Part shown: positions 17,780-26,421 of the stretch, piece by piece
Layout of the letters: every line of letters starts with the position of its first letter
Numbering within the stretch: position 1 is the stretch's first letter
Source of the DNA: Cyanobium sp. Cruz CV13-4-11
Lineage (GTDB): Bacteria > Cyanobacteriota > Cyanobacteriia > PCC-6307 > Cyanobiaceae
DNA length: 64,000 nucleotides
Assembly (NCBI RefSeq): GCF_024346055.1
Contig: NZ_JAGQCH010000016.1
Location: forward strand, 27,399-91,398
Direction: 5' to 3'
Translations under genes and position numbers: made by a program
The notes under the pieces: generated by a model
The model's database searches: none
Told to the model about the DNA's origin: nothing
The model's input: only the letters and a program-made list of their open reading frames with translations

Positions 17780-18805
17780 ATGGAGATGCCACCTGCCGAT
17801 TCCCGCAGCCGTGCCAAGGCCCTGCTGATGGGCCTGCAGGATTCGATCTGCGCCGGCCTGGCGAGCCTCGACGGCGAGGGTGGCTTCGAGGAACAGAGCT
17901 GGGAGCGGCCGGAGGGCGGCGGTGGCCGCTCCCGGGTGATGAAGGACGGCCGGGTGTTCGAGCAGGGCGGCGTCAACTTCTCCGAGGTGGAGGGCGAGCG
18001 CCTGCCCCCCTCGATCCTGTCCCAGCGCCCCGAGGCGGAGGGCCACCGCTGGTTCGCCACCGGCACCTCGATGGTGCTGCACCCCCGCAACCCCTACGTG
18101 CCCACGGTGCACCTCAACTACCGCTACTTCGAGGCCGGGCCGGTGTGGTGGTTCGGCGGCGGCGCCGACCTCACCCCCTACTACCCCTTTCTGGAGGATG
18201 CCCGCCACTTCCATCGCACCCTCAAGGGAGCCTGTGATGGGGTGGATCCCGCCTACTACAAGGTGTTCAAGCCCTGGTGCGATGAATACTTCTTCCTGAA
18301 GCACCGCGGCGAGACCCGCGGCGTGGGCGGCATCTTCTACGACTACCAGGACCCCGCCGGAGTGCTCTACAAGGGGGGCGACCCCGAGGGGCCGGCGGCG
18401 GCGGCGAGCACCGCCGTCGGCCCCCTGCACCAGGACTGGGAGCAGTTGTTCGCCCTGGCCTCGGCCTGCGGCAACGCCTTCCTGCCGAGCTACGTGCCGA
18501 TCGTGGAGCGCCGCCATGGGCTGCCCTGGGGCGAGGTGGAGCGTCAGTTCCAGCTCTACCGCCGCGGCCGCTACGTGGAGTTCAACCTGGTGTTCGACCG
18601 GGGCACGATCTTCGGCCTGCAGACCAACGGCCGCACCGAATCGATCCTGATGTCGCTGCCGCCCCTGGTGCGCTGGGAGTACGGCTACACGGCCGCTGAA
18701 GGCAGCCGGGAGGCCCTGCTGACCGACCTGTTCACTTGTCCCCAGAACTGGCTTGAAGACCCTTCCCTGGAGGAGCGCTGCCGACCCCACCAGGCTGTGG
18801 GGTGA
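17780..18805 (+). CDS. hemF: Aerobic coproporphyrinogen III oxidase
   Basis: HemF oxidatively decarboxylates coproporphyrinogen III for heme and chlorophyll synthesis. The 341-residue protein shows [85 protein letters not shown] and [16 protein letters not shown] 17780 is preferred over GTG 17717, as the extra residues do not look conserved. The 3' end overlaps the convergent amidase-like gene by 74 bp. Confidence 0.96.
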   Translation: MEMPPADSRSRAKALLMGLQDSICAGLASLDGEGGFEEQSWERPEGGGGRSRVMKDGRVFEQGGVNFSEVEGERLPPSILSQRPEAEGHRWFATGTSMVLHPRNPYVPTVHLNYRYFEAGPVWWFGGGADLTPYYPFLEDARHFHRTLKGACDGVDPAYYKVFKPWCDEYFFLKHRGETRGVGGIFYDYQDPAGVLYKGGDPEGPAAAASTAVGPLHQDWEQLFALASACGNAFLPSYVPIVERRHGLPWGEVERQFQLYRRGRYVEFNLVFDRGTIFGLQTNGRTESILMSLPPLVRWEYGYTAAEGSREALLTDLFTCPQNWLEDPSLEERCRPHQAVG

Positions 18806-19616
18806 GCGGCTGGGCGGTGGTGGTGGGGCTGCGGCCCAGGCCGACTTCGAGGGCTGTGACGATCCGGCTGGCGATGGCCATCACCGTGTCGGGGCGGGTG
18901 GCGGGGTTGCGCAGGGAGCGCTCCAGCCGGCCCTCCAGCTTGCCCACCTCAAGCAGGGCGATGCCACGCCTGGGTCCGCCCAGGCCGCCACGGAACGCCA
19001 TCGGATAGCCACCGAAGGCCTCGGCCAGGCTTTCGTCGAGGCGGCCGAAGGGCCGGTGCAGCGGCGGGATCAACCCTGATCCGACACCGTCGGGTCCCCA
19101 GGCATCGAAGTGGATCTCCAGGGCGTAGCCGCCGCTGGCGGCGTGCTGCCGCCCGACGCTCCAGTTGGTGCTGGGGTGGTCGCCGTCACTGATCGTGCGG
19201 AAGGGGGGGCGGTAGGAGCTGATGCGCAGCCCCCGCTGCTGGCCCAGGGCCACCACCGCCTCGGCGATGACCATGTTCCAGTAGAGCTCGTCGCTGATGC
19301 CGGGATACATCGGTGGTGCCCCGGCGGCCACCGCCTCGCCGCTGGTGCCGGACCCCGCGATCCCCTGGGAATCGGCATGGCCGGCCAGTACCAGGATGGG
19401 GGTGTCCGATTCGACGGGGCGGAGGCCGATCCAGTCGCGGGGCAGCCGGCTGCGGGGGCCGGTCATCGGATCGCTGCCGGTCAGTGCCGGGGCTGATGTC
19501 CCGAGCTGGCCGCCCAACGCCGTGGCCTCGGAGCCACGGGCGGGTGTCGCCAGGGGGGCAAGGCCGAGGACCAGAAGGGCTGGACCCACCAACCAGGCGA
19601 GAGAACGGGAACCCAT
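18732..19616 (-). CDS. Exported N-acetylmuramoyl-L-alanine-amidase-like protein
   Basis: The 294-residue protein begins with a signal peptide (hydrophobic residues 6-26). Its core shows [10 protein letters not shown], a mid-domain IHFDAW preceded by YALE, and LLEVGKLEG; the placing resembles the His, Glu, His and Glu zinc ligands and catalytic residue of amidase_3 enzymes, though the spacing is unusual. It would act in the periplasm on peptidoglycan. The C-terminal tail is Pro/Gly-rich and encoded on the strand opposite the hemF end. Confidence 0.55.
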   Translation of the reverse strand: MGSRSLAWLVGPALLVLGLAPLATPARGSEATALGGQLGTSAPALTGSDPMTGPRSRLPRDWIGLRPVESDTPILVLAGHADSQGIAGSGTSGEAVAAGAPPMYPGISDELYWNMVIAEAVVALGQQRGLRISSYRPPFRTISDGDHPSTNWSVGRQHAASGGYALEIHFDAWGPDGVGSGLIPPLHRPFGRLDESLAEAFGGYPMAFRGGLGGPRRGIALLEVGKLEGRLERSLRNPATRPDTVMAIASRIVTALEVGLGRSPTTTAQPLTPQPGGVGSAPPGKGLQASSGDK

Positions 19617-19620
19617 CGGC

Positions 19621-20172
19621 TCAGATCGGGGAGGAGAGCAGGGAGCCGTCGCTGGCCAGCTGGAGGGCGGCCCCCAGCTCCCGCTCGATGGCGATCAGTT
19701 CGTCACGGTGGGCGCGCAGGCGCAGGCTGCTGCCGCCGCTGCTGTCCCCGTCCATCAGGCGCAGCTCCAGGCTCTCGGGCCGGGCCGCCCTCCGGCTGTA
19801 GACGACACCCGCCATCGGACCGGCAAGGGCCAGCAGCAGGGGCCACCAGCCGAGGGCGGGGAGCACCTGGCGCAGCACCAGGCCCAGGCAGGCGGCCCCC
19901 ACGCTGCCCAGCAGCGAGAGCAGCAGGGCGAGGGGCAGGCTGGAGCGGACCTGGCCGCGGAAGCGCAGCAGCTGGCGCTCGGGGTCGCCGGTTTCGGTCT
20001 GCCAGCCCCTGGCGGTGAGCCAGTTGGAGAGGCCCTCGAGCACCTGCACCGGCGGCTGGGGGGAGTGGACGTCCACCACCGTGGTGCGGTCCTTGCTGGC
20101 GGCCCTCAGGAAGAAGACCAGGCCGACGGCCATCAGCAGGGTGAGCAGGAGGGTGGAACCCAGGGTGGGCAT
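19621..20172 (-). CDS. Probable cofactor assembly of complex C subunit B (CCB2/CCB4-like)
   Basis: The 183-residue protein opens with a membrane helix (STLLLTLLMAVGLVFFLRA), then a cytosolic SKDRTTVVDV stretch, a second hairpin of helices around residues 75-125, and a soluble tail. This is the layout I associate with cyanobacterial CCB2/CCB4-like factors that help attach heme ci to cytochrome b6. Assignment is from memory of the family and not proven by motifs. The start ATG 20172 removes a low-complexity 58-residue extension. Confidence 0.55.
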   Translation of the reverse strand: MPTLGSTLLLTLLMAVGLVFFLRAASKDRTTVVDVHSPQPPVQVLEGLSNWLTARGWQTETGDPERQLLRFRGQVRSSLPLALLLSLLGSVGAACLGLVLRQVLPALGWWPLLLALAGPMAGVVYSRRAARPESLELRLMDGDSSGGSSLRLRAHRDELIAIERELGAALQLASDGSLLSSPI

Positions 20173-20263
20173 GGGGGCGGAGCCTTGGCGGCGTCCATTC
20201 TGGCCCGACTGGCTGGCCGGCGTCCGTGCTGGGCCACGATGGCGCCAAAGTCCATGCCCGACA

Positions 20264-20929
20264 ATGGCCCAGACCCCTTCCAGCGTCAGCGCCAGCCCCG
20301 GACCGGCGGCCCGTTTCGCCGTCTTCGACCATGACCTCGACGCCACCTGGCAGGAGCTCTACGGATCGGCCCGGGCCCTGGCCATCGACACCGAGGCCAT
20401 GGGTCTGATCCATGGGCGCGACCGCCTCTGCCTGGTGCAGATCTGCGATGACCACGACAACGTCTGCTGCATCCGCCTGGCACGGGGGCAGACGGAGGCA
20501 CCGCGGCTGAAGGCCCTCTGCGAGAACCCGGCGATCGAGAAGGTGTTCCACTTCGCCCGCTTCGATGTGGCGGCGTTGGCGGAGAACCTCGGCATTGCCG
20601 TGGACCCCATCTTCTGCACCAAGGTCGGCAGCCGCCTGGCCCGCACCTACGCCCCGCGCCACGGCCTCAAGGATGTGGTCAACGAACTGGTGGGGGTGGA
20701 GCTCGACAAGCAGGCCCAGAGTTCCGACTGGGGCCGGGTGGAGGAGCTCAGCGACACCCAGCTGGCCTACGCCGCCGGCGACGTGCGCTGGCTGCTGGCC
20801 GCCCGCGACCGGCTGGAGGTGATGCTGCGCCGGGAGGAGCGCTGGGAGCTGGCCCGCCGCTGTTTCGCCTGCGTGCCGGTGTTCGCCGCCCTCGACCGGC
20901 AGCGGTTCAACCAGGTCTTCGAGCACTGA
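20264..20929 (+). CDS. rnd: RNase D-like 3'-5' exonuclease (DEDDy)
   Basis: The 221-residue protein has the DEDDy exonuclease motifs: ALAIDTEAMG (Exo I, D and E), VFHFARFDVAAL (Exo II), and YAAGDVRWLL (Exo III, Y and D). It lacks the HRDC domains of full RNase D, as is usual for cyanobacterial short forms. Likely role is trimming of structured RNA 3' ends. It is divergent from the CCB-like gene. Confidence 0.85.
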   Translation: MAQTPSSVSASPGPAARFAVFDHDLDATWQELYGSARALAIDTEAMGLIHGRDRLCLVQICDDHDNVCCIRLARGQTEAPRLKALCENPAIEKVFHFARFDVAALAENLGIAVDPIFCTKVGSRLARTYAPRHGLKDVVNELVGVELDKQAQSSDWGRVEELSDTQLAYAAGDVRWLLAARDRLEVMLRREERWELARRCFACVPVFAALDRQRFNQVFEH

Positions 20930-20962
20930 GTCCGGCAGCGCTGGTGCGGCAAGCCGGGCCGC

Positions 20963-21256
20963 TCAGTCCTCGATCATGAACAGGTCGTCCTCGCCCACCG
21001 AGCGCAGCTGGCCGTCGAACAGCTGGCCCCGGTCGAGGCTGCTGGCCCTGGTTTCCTCCAGCAGGCGTTCCGCTAGGGCCAGCTTGGCGGCCGTGTCCCG
21101 CAGGCCCTCTTTGGCCGCCAGGATCTCCACCCGCCGGCGGGCCGCCGCCAGGCTGATGCCCAGCTGGGTGGCCAGATGACCGCAGGCGGCGTTGAAGCTG
21201 CGGTCGGGGATGCCGGGCATCGGTGCGGGGGACGAGGGGTCGGTCGAGCCCATCAT
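20963..21256 (-). CDS. Small conserved helical protein of unknown function
   Basis: A 97-residue soluble protein, mostly helical, with ITLAAARRRVEILAAKEG-like basic helix (residues 40-60) and an acidic end (GEDDLFMIED). It begins 4 bp downstream of the stop of the glycosyltransferase-like gene and is probably cotranscribed with it. The start is ATG 21256 or 21253. I do not recognise a family. Confidence 0.55.
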   Translation of the reverse strand: MMGSTDPSSPAPMPGIPDRSFNAACGHLATQLGISLAAARRRVEILAAKEGLRDTAAKLALAERLLEETRASSLDRGQLFDGQLRSVGEDDLFMIED

Positions 21257-21260
21257 CCCC

Positions 21261-22517
21261 CTACCCCGGCAGCAGCCGCTCAAGGATCAGGGTCGCTAGC
21301 CGCGCGCTGCCACCGGCTGGTCCCATGCGCCGCCGACCGATCTGGCCCAGTCGGGCCCGCTCGCCGTCGTCGTTCAGCAAGGCGATCAGCCGCCGCCGCA
21401 GCTCCCCGCTGTCCTGGCACGGCTGCACGGCTCCCCCCAGCAGCCGGCTCTGGCGGCGAGCGAAGCCGGCCTTGAACTGGGGGCCGGGTCCCGGCAGCGA
21501 CAGGGCCGGCACCCCCAGACCGACCAGCTGCTCGGTGGCGGTGCCGGCGGTGGCCAGCCCCAGCTCCGCCAGCGGCGCCCAGGCCGCGAACCGGCCCGGA
21601 CCCACCAGCAGCTCCAGCCCGCCTCGCCGCCAGAGGGTCGAGGCACCGGACCCCGGCGGCGCCGCCGCCGGGGTGAATCCAGCCGCAGCCAGGGGGGCGG
21701 CCAGCTCGGCATCGCTGGGGCGGGAGCCGGTGGCCAGCAGCACGCTGATCGGCCCGGTCCCGGTCCCGGACGCGGGCGGCAGGGCGGCGAGCAGGCCGCG
21801 CAGGTTGCCCAGGGCCTCGGGCAGGCGGCTGCCCGGCAGCAGCAGCAGACGGCGCCGCCCCTGCAGCCAGGCCGGCAAGGGCCCAGGGGCGGCGAAGCCA
21901 TCCATCATCGGGTTGCCCGGGGCGACGGCCTTCACCCCATGGCGCCGCAGTCCCCGGGCGGTGAGGCGATCGCGCACCGCCACCAGCCGGCAGCGGCGGT
22001 GGCCCATCAGGGCCCACTCCCAGGGATCCCATTCGCTGCCCTTGGCCCGGTGGTAACCATCGGCCAGGGGGGAGTGGCCCCACCCGGCCGGGGCGGGCGA
22101 GGCCCAGGTGTGGTCGCTCTTCGGGGTGCCCAGGAAGCCGTACGGACCACCGCCCGCCCAGGCCAGCAGCAGGGGCAGCAGGTCGCCCACCGCCAGGATC
22201 GGCAGACCCTGCCTTCCCCAGCGCCGCACGATCCGCCACTGACGCCAGCTCAGCAGCGGCAGCCCTGCGGCCAGATCATTCAGCAGTCCCCGCAGGCTCT
22301 GGTTGCTGAAGCCGCCGCTGGGCAGCGGCTGCCGCGGACCGACCCGCTGCAGCTCACCGGCCGCTTCGGCACCGGCATAGGCCTGGCCCATCCCCACCAG
22401 GGGCAACACCTGCACCTCCAGGTCGGGGGCCTGGTGCCGCAGGGCCTCGATCAGCCGCAGGGCGATCAGATCCTCCCCGTGGCCGTTGCTCAGAACCAGC
22501 AGACGGGGGGTGGACAT
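21261..22517 (-). CDS. Lipid-A-disaccharide-synthase-related glycosyltransferase-like protein
   Basis: The 418-residue protein begins RLLVLSNGHGEDLIALRLIE and ends with GTATEQLVGLGVPALSLPGPGPQFK, both like LpxB-related GT-B folds in cyanobacteria. The central block KSDHTW, WEWALMGHRRCRLVAVRDRLT, GNPMMDG and LLLPGSRLPEA resembles the LpxB substrate region. It is distinct from true LpxB, so its acceptor is unknown; envelope lipid or polysaccharide is a reasonable guess. ATG 22517 is used; longer readings enter tRNA-Cys. Confidence 0.75.
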   Translation of the reverse strand: MSTPRLLVLSNGHGEDLIALRLIEALRHQAPDLEVQVLPLVGMGQAYAGAEAAGELQRVGPRQPLPSGGFSNQSLRGLLNDLAAGLPLLSWRQWRIVRRWGRQGLPILAVGDLLPLLLAWAGGGPYGFLGTPKSDHTWASPAPAGWGHSPLADGYHRAKGSEWDPWEWALMGHRRCRLVAVRDRLTARGLRRHGVKAVAPGNPMMDGFAAPGPLPAWLQGRRRLLLLPGSRLPEALGNLRGLLAALPPASGTGTGPISVLLATGSRPSDAELAAPLAAAGFTPAAAPPGSGASTLWRRGGLELLVGPGRFAAWAPLAELGLATAGTATEQLVGLGVPALSLPGPGPQFKAGFARRQSRLLGGAVQPCQDSGELRRRLIALLNDDGERARLGQIGRRRMGPAGGSARLATLILERLLPG

Positions 22518-22540
22518 GCCATGGCTGATACGATCCGCTG

Positions 22541-22560
22541 CGGGGAGTTTGCTCCCCGGC
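22541..22560. repeat. GC-rich inverted repeat before tRNA-Cys
   Basis: CGGGGAG and CTCCCCG face each other around a four-base loop (TTTG). The hairpin lies directly 5' of tRNA-Cys and 24 bp upstream of the minus-strand start at 22517, in the leader of both transcripts. No T-run follows, so it is not a typical terminator. Confidence 0.6.
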
Positions 22561-22561
22561 A

Positions 22562-22632
22562 GGCGGCATGGCCAAGTGGTAAGGCAGAGGATTGCAAATC
22601 CTTTATCCCCAGTTCGAATCTGGGTGCCGCCT
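22562..22632 (+). tRNA. tRNA-Cys (GCA)
   Basis: A 71-nt cloverleaf with acceptor GGCGGCA/TGCCGCC, discriminator T as expected for Cys, anticodon loop TTGCAAA giving GCA at 22594-22596, and T-arm CAGTTCGAATCTG. No CCA is encoded. Confidence 0.96.
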
Positions 22633-22736
22633 CTGCAACAACCGACGTTCTCCTGCTCGCCCCCCTGCGCAGGAGTCACGGCCCAACGGCAGGCCAACGG
22701 TGGCAGACTGCGACGGACTTGCCAAGGAGGACTGAG

Positions 22737-22922
22737 GTGGGAGCCAATTCCACGGAAGAGCCGGATCCGTTCGTGGCGCTGCTCAGCAAAGATTGCCTGG
22801 CGATGATTGAAAAGATCCAGGCCTATCGCGAAAGAATCCAACTTCCTTCCACGCCCACGGCGATTCTCGAAGATGCCATCATCGAGTACTACACCGCCCT
22901 TAAAAGGGTCGGCAACTGGTGA
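22737..22922 (+). CDS. Small acidic protein of unknown function
   Basis: A 61-residue ORF with GTG start and a near-perfect Shine-Dalgarno AAGGAGG at 22724-22730, six bases upstream. The product is helical, with SKDCLAMIEKIQAYRERIQL then a short STPTAILEDAIIEYYTALKRV helix, which could be a ribbon-helix-helix-like or dimerising fold. It lies downstream of tRNA-Cys on the same strand. I do not recognise it. Confidence 0.7.
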   Translation: MGANSTEEPDPFVALLSKDCLAMIEKIQAYRERIQLPSTPTAILEDAIIEYYTALKRVGNW

Positions 22923-22980
22923 CAAGATCCCAGCAGACTTCTCGGCAGATCTCTCGGCAGGATGACAGCTTGGTCAGGAT

Positions 22981-23619
22981 TCATTCCTGCTGAGTTCCAG
23001 GCCTTCGCTGCGGCTGGCGTGCTCCTGCTCCCAGGATCAATTCCGCCCGTTTCCTGTGCAGGTTCATCGATGCTTCGGTGAGCACCACCCATTGCGCCAG
23101 GGTGGAGCAATGCTCCTCAAAGGGAGGCAGGTCCAGCCGCAGCGGCCGCCAAGCTCCTGCGTCGATATCCCGGTTGAGCTCCGAGTGGGGCAAATCGTCG
23201 TTGGTGATGATCAGCCAGCGGTAGTGGGCCTTGAAATGGTCGAGGTACTCCCGCACCAAGTGGTTGGGAAGGTGTTGCAGCACATCCTTCACCAGAATCA
23301 GATCGGCGGGCGGCAGGCTGGCCAGATCCTCGAAGAGCTGGAAGTGAATCGAGTCGCTGGCGTGGAGGTCACTGTTGGCTGCCACCACGGAGTCGACGAT
23401 GTCAATCCCGGTGTAGGTGATGTCGCCCCAATGGATCAGCCGGGAGAACTGCCAGTCGCCACAGCCGAAATCGACGACGCTGTGGATGTCATTGAGCCGC
23501 ATAAAGCGCTGCAGGGTGGCGATGTACTCGCCGTTGAACTCAGGTCTGGACCCCTGACCTGAGCCTCCCCCCCATGTGTCGCGCTGATAGATCCGTGTGA
23601 AGGCGTCCTTGGTCGACAT
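22981..23619 (-). CDS. Class I SAM-dependent methyltransferase
   Basis: The 212-residue protein has motif I VVDFGCGDWQFSR, an acidic strand end YTGIDIVD and post-motifs DLILVKDVLQHLPN and WLIITNDD of a Rossmann-fold methyltransferase. The FNGEYIATLQRFM region before motif I resembles enzymes acting on small or sugar substrates. AT content is somewhat higher than in neighbours, a hint of transfer. ATG 23619 is used; the longer reading adds a Cys-rich stretch. Confidence 0.75.
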   Translation of the reverse strand: MSTKDAFTRIYQRDTWGGGSGQGSRPEFNGEYIATLQRFMRLNDIHSVVDFGCGDWQFSRLIHWGDITYTGIDIVDSVVAANSDLHASDSIHFQLFEDLASLPPADLILVKDVLQHLPNHLVREYLDHFKAHYRWLIITNDDLPHSELNRDIDAGAWRPLRLDLPPFEEHCSTLAQWVVLTEASMNLHRKRAELILGAGARQPQRRPGTQQE

Positions 23620-23677
23620 GCAGGATGGTGGGTGGCGGCACCCTAGCGGCGCCGTCCCTTCGGCCACTCGCGACGGC

Positions 23678-23761
23678 TCAGGGAAGGACGCCCAGGAGCA
23701 AGGAGATCAGGGCGAACCCGACGACGCCCACCAGGGCCAGCAGCGATGTGGACTGGGGCAT
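23678..23761 (-). CDS. Putative 27-residue single-helix membrane peptide
   Basis: An ATG-started ORF encodes MPQSTSLLALVGVVGFALIS followed by LLLGVLP and a stop. One helix of about 20 residues would span the membrane. It does not match PetL, PetN, PsbM, PsbT, PsbX or PsbY as I know them. The Shine-Dalgarno is weak. It is listed because it fills a gap and because small thylakoid peptides are common in this lineage. Confidence 0.4.
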   Translation of the reverse strand: MPQSTSLLALVGVVGFALISLLLGVLP

Positions 23762-23869
23762 GACCGTCACCCGAACGAACGAATAATAAAGAGAACCTGA
23801 AGAAGGTCAGGGTTGTCTGTGGCGTTCGTTGCCGATCGTCATTTCTCCCCCGCCAGCCGGCAGGTCCTT

Positions 23870-24397
23870 TTAGAGAGCGGCTTCTGCGTGCCACTGCTCC
23901 CCTTGCGAGCCGACGGCCGCGCAGCGGAAGGCACGGCCGTCCAACTGGCAGTGGCCGCTGGCGAGCTGGGCCCTGGTCAGCCCCAGGGCTGCCGTTGCCT
24001 CGCCGAAACCCGCCTGGCCCACGGCACTCACCCGCAGCCGCAGGGGCCAGCGCGGCTCGCAGCGGCTGGCCTGGCATGGCATGCCCCTGGTGCCTTCCTC
24101 CAGCACCCCGGCAAAGACCAGCTGCCGATCAAGGAAGGTGCCGCTGCCGGCTGGTTGCAGAAACCGGACCGTGAGCAGTCCCTCCATCTGCTGATCCAGG
24201 CGCAGCACCCTGCAGCTGCTCGTCTGCTGCTGCGAGGCCTGGCGGGACGTGCTGGCGATGCGGCAGCGCCGCAGGTCCCCTTCCCAGCGGCCGAAATCCT
24301 CACCCCGCAGCTCCTGGCCCACCAGGGGCGCCCACGGACCAGTGAGGGCCAGCAGCAGCAGGCCCGAGGGCCATCTCCGGTCAAGCCACCGCTTCAA
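23870..24397 (-). CDS. Exported protein of unknown function
   Basis: A 175-residue protein. TTG 24397 gives a signal-peptide-like start (KRWLDRRWPSGLLLLALTGP, then WAPLVG). The TTG shares its last bases with the TGA of the preceding small gene (TTGA), which supports that start through coupling. Six or so cysteines are spread over the mature part (RRCRI, SSCRV, GMPCQASRCE, HCQL, FRCAAV), which suggests disulfides in the periplasm. Family not recognised. Confidence 0.55.
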   Translation of the reverse strand: MKRWLDRRWPSGLLLLALTGPWAPLVGQELRGEDFGRWEGDLRRCRIASTSRQASQQQTSSCRVLRLDQQMEGLLTVRFLQPAGSGTFLDRQLVFAGVLEEGTRGMPCQASRCEPRWPLRLRVSAVGQAGFGEATAALGLTRAQLASGHCQLDGRAFRCAAVGSQGEQWHAEAAL

Positions 24398-24582
24398 TAG
24401 CCCGAGTCGGCAACGCAGATCCCCTGGCAGCTGATGCCGTTGCTGGCTGTGCGGCCGCAATGGCCGCACAGCACTGGCTCGGGGGCGGGCGCGGTTGGCG
24501 CGCTGCCGGCGGCTAACGGGATGGGGGCGTTGGCTGCGGCGGTGGGCAGGGGCGGCCGGCTGCCGGGATGGGTGGTCATCAC
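24394..24582 (-). CDS. Small protein with four-cysteine motif
   Basis: A 62-residue protein: a Pro/Ala-rich N-terminus, then VLCGHCGRTASNGISCQGIC and VADSGY. The CxxC-x8-CxxxC pattern could bind zinc or form disulfides. I recall similar C-terminal ends in small picocyanobacterial hypothetical proteins. Its stop overlaps the TTG start of the downstream exported protein, so the two are likely coexpressed. Start could be ATG 24582 or 24579. Confidence 0.6.
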   Translation of the reverse strand: MMTTHPGSRPPLPTAAANAPIPLAAGSAPTAPAPEPVLCGHCGRTASNGISCQGICVADSGY

Positions 24583-24642
24583 AGGCCCCCTGGGGACGGT
24601 TTGATTCGATCATGGCAACAGCGTGAGAGTGTCGCGATCGCC

Positions 24643-25644
24643 TTGGCCGACCCTGCCACCCCCCTGTTCTCGCCCGGGCCGTCAGGTGCCCCCGGGATCG
24701 GGGTGGGCACCTGGGCCTGGGGCAACCAGTTCCTCTGGGGCTACGACCCGGCCCAGGACGAGGAGCTGGCCGCCTGTTTCCGCCGGGCGGTGGACCTGGG
24801 GCTGAGCCTGTTCGACACGGCGGATTCCTACGGCACCGGTCGCTTCGGCGGCCGCAGCGAGTCGCTCCTGGGCGGCTTCGTTGCCGACCTGCCGCCGGCC
24901 CGGCGCCAGGGACTCACCGTGGCCACCAAACTGGCGCCCTTCCCCTGGCGCCTGGGCCGCCGTGGATTCGCGGGGGCCTTCGAAGCCTCCCGGCGCCGGT
25001 TGGGGGGCCATCTCGACCGGGTTCAGCTGCACTGGAGCACGGCCCGCTACGCCCCCTGGCAAGAGGGGGCCCTGCTGGAGGGCCTGGCGGATCTGCTCGA
25101 ACAGGGCCGGGTGGGCAGCCTGGGGGTGTCCAACCTGGGCCCACGCCGGTTGCGTCAGGTGCATGGGCGGCTGGCCCGGCGGGGGTTGCGGTTGGCCAGC
25201 CTGCAGGTGCAGCTCTCCCTGCTGGCGCCGGAGGCCCTTGCGGCTGATGGCGTGGCGTCGGTCTGCCGGGAGCTGGGTATCGAGTTACTGGCCTACAGCC
25301 CCCTGGCCCTCGGTCTCCTGGGCCGGCCCCCGGGGGAGGACCAGGCCCAGCCCGCGGGACCCCGGGGCCTGTTGTTCCGCCGGCTGCAGCCCCGCATCCA
25401 GCCCCTGCTGCAGACCATGGAGCGGATCGCCCGTGCCCACGACGCCCCCATGGCGGCGGTGGCGATCAACTGGTGCCGGGCCCATGGCGCCATTCCCCTG
25501 GTGGGGTTGCGCCGCGTTGACCAGGCCGAAGCGGCGGCCGCGGCCGCCAGCTGGTGCCTGGACGATGGGGAACGACGGGATCTGGACCGGGTGGCGCAGC
25601 GGTGCGAGGGGCGCATGCCCGCCAATCCGTTTCAGAGCGCCTGA
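24643..25644 (+). CDS. Aldo/keto reductase
   Basis: The 333-residue TIM-barrel oxidoreductase uses NADPH. The catalytic tetrad is visible: Asp and Tyr in LFDTADSYG, Lys in VATKLAPFP, and His in VQLHWSTAR. Further family segments are GSLGVSNLG, IELLAYSPLALGLL and AAVAINWCRA. The start is unsure: TTG 24643 keeps the gene clear of the divergent small gene, while ATG 24568 would overlap it by 15 bp. Substrate unknown. Confidence 0.85.
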   Translation: MADPATPLFSPGPSGAPGIGVGTWAWGNQFLWGYDPAQDEELAACFRRAVDLGLSLFDTADSYGTGRFGGRSESLLGGFVADLPPARRQGLTVATKLAPFPWRLGRRGFAGAFEASRRRLGGHLDRVQLHWSTARYAPWQEGALLEGLADLLEQGRVGSLGVSNLGPRRLRQVHGRLARRGLRLASLQVQLSLLAPEALAADGVASVCRELGIELLAYSPLALGLLGRPPGEDQAQPAGPRGLLFRRLQPRIQPLLQTMERIARAHDAPMAAVAINWCRAHGAIPLVGLRRVDQAEAAAAAASWCLDDGERRDLDRVAQRCEGRMPANPFQSA

Positions 25645-25649
25645 GGGCC

Positions 25650-26315
25650 TCAGGCGCTGAGGGCGTCGCTTGGATCCGGGCTCAGCACCACCGGCAGGGC
25701 GGCCGGCCGAGGCTGGGGGGCCTCGGCCCGCTGCAGCAGCTTCACCACCTGGGGGTCGGCCGTTTCGCCGGTGAGGGTGCCGTCTTCGCCGGGGCCGCAG
25801 GCGCTGAGGGCCTCCTGCAGCAGGGAATCGAAGGTGGAGCCGGGCAGCCGGTGGCGGGCCAGTTCCAGGAAGGCGCGGGAAAGGGATTCGCCTGCGGCCG
25901 CCCGCAGGGCAGGGTTGGAGCGCCGCAATTCCTGCTCCTGGGCGATCGAGTTGAGGAACCGCTGGGTGATGTCCCGTTTGGTGGTGGCCCGGATACGGGT
26001 GTCCTGGTCGGCCTCGCTGAGGAAGGTCTGGGCCTCCACTTCCTGCAGGCGGCGGTTGAGGCTGTCGAGGACGTCCTGGGCTTCCCTATTGATATGGGTG
26101 AGCTGGCCGTCGGACAGGCGCGGCAGGTCGGCCACATAGACCTTGCCGTGGTCCCGCAGGGTCAGGAAGGTCGGCCGCTGGCCACCGGTGCCCTCGCGCT
26201 GCTGGACCATGGGGGCGCCGTCGCGCAGGCGGGGGCGCGGCTGCTGGGGGCGCTGGGGCGGCATCGGGCCTGCGGAACTGCGGCGGCGGGTGATGCGTCT
26301 GGACGTATCGAACAT
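25650..26315 (-). CDS. Conserved hypothetical protein, helical, basic N-terminus
   Basis: The 221-residue protein has an Arg/Pro/Gln-rich N-terminus, a short VYVADLPRLSDGQL strand region, then a long amphipathic helix (residues 75-110, DVLDSLNRRLQEVEAQTFL) likely to coil, and an acidic Pro-rich end. It converges with the aldo/keto reductase 5 bp away. I do not recognise a family. Confidence 0.6.
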   Translation of the reverse strand: MFDTSRRITRRRSSAGPMPPQRPQQPRPRLRDGAPMVQQREGTGGQRPTFLTLRDHGKVYVADLPRLSDGQLTHINREAQDVLDSLNRRLQEVEAQTFLSEADQDTRIRATTKRDITQRFLNSIAQEQELRRSNPALRAAAGESLSRAFLELARHRLPGSTFDSLLQEALSACGPGEDGTLTGETADPQVVKLLQRAEAPQPRPAALPVVLSPDPSDALSA

Positions 26316-26421
26316 TGGGCAGCGAAATCTATTGAACGTCTTGGGAGCGTGAGGGGCCTGGTCAAGGCGGGAATGACGCCAACGACCTTAGGTATAGGGG
26401 TGGATCAGGGCCGCCGTCGTC

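Noticed and set aside
22541..22560. Terminator for the minus-strand glycosyltransferase-like gene
   Set aside because: The hairpin is upstream of that gene's start and has no T-run on either strand.
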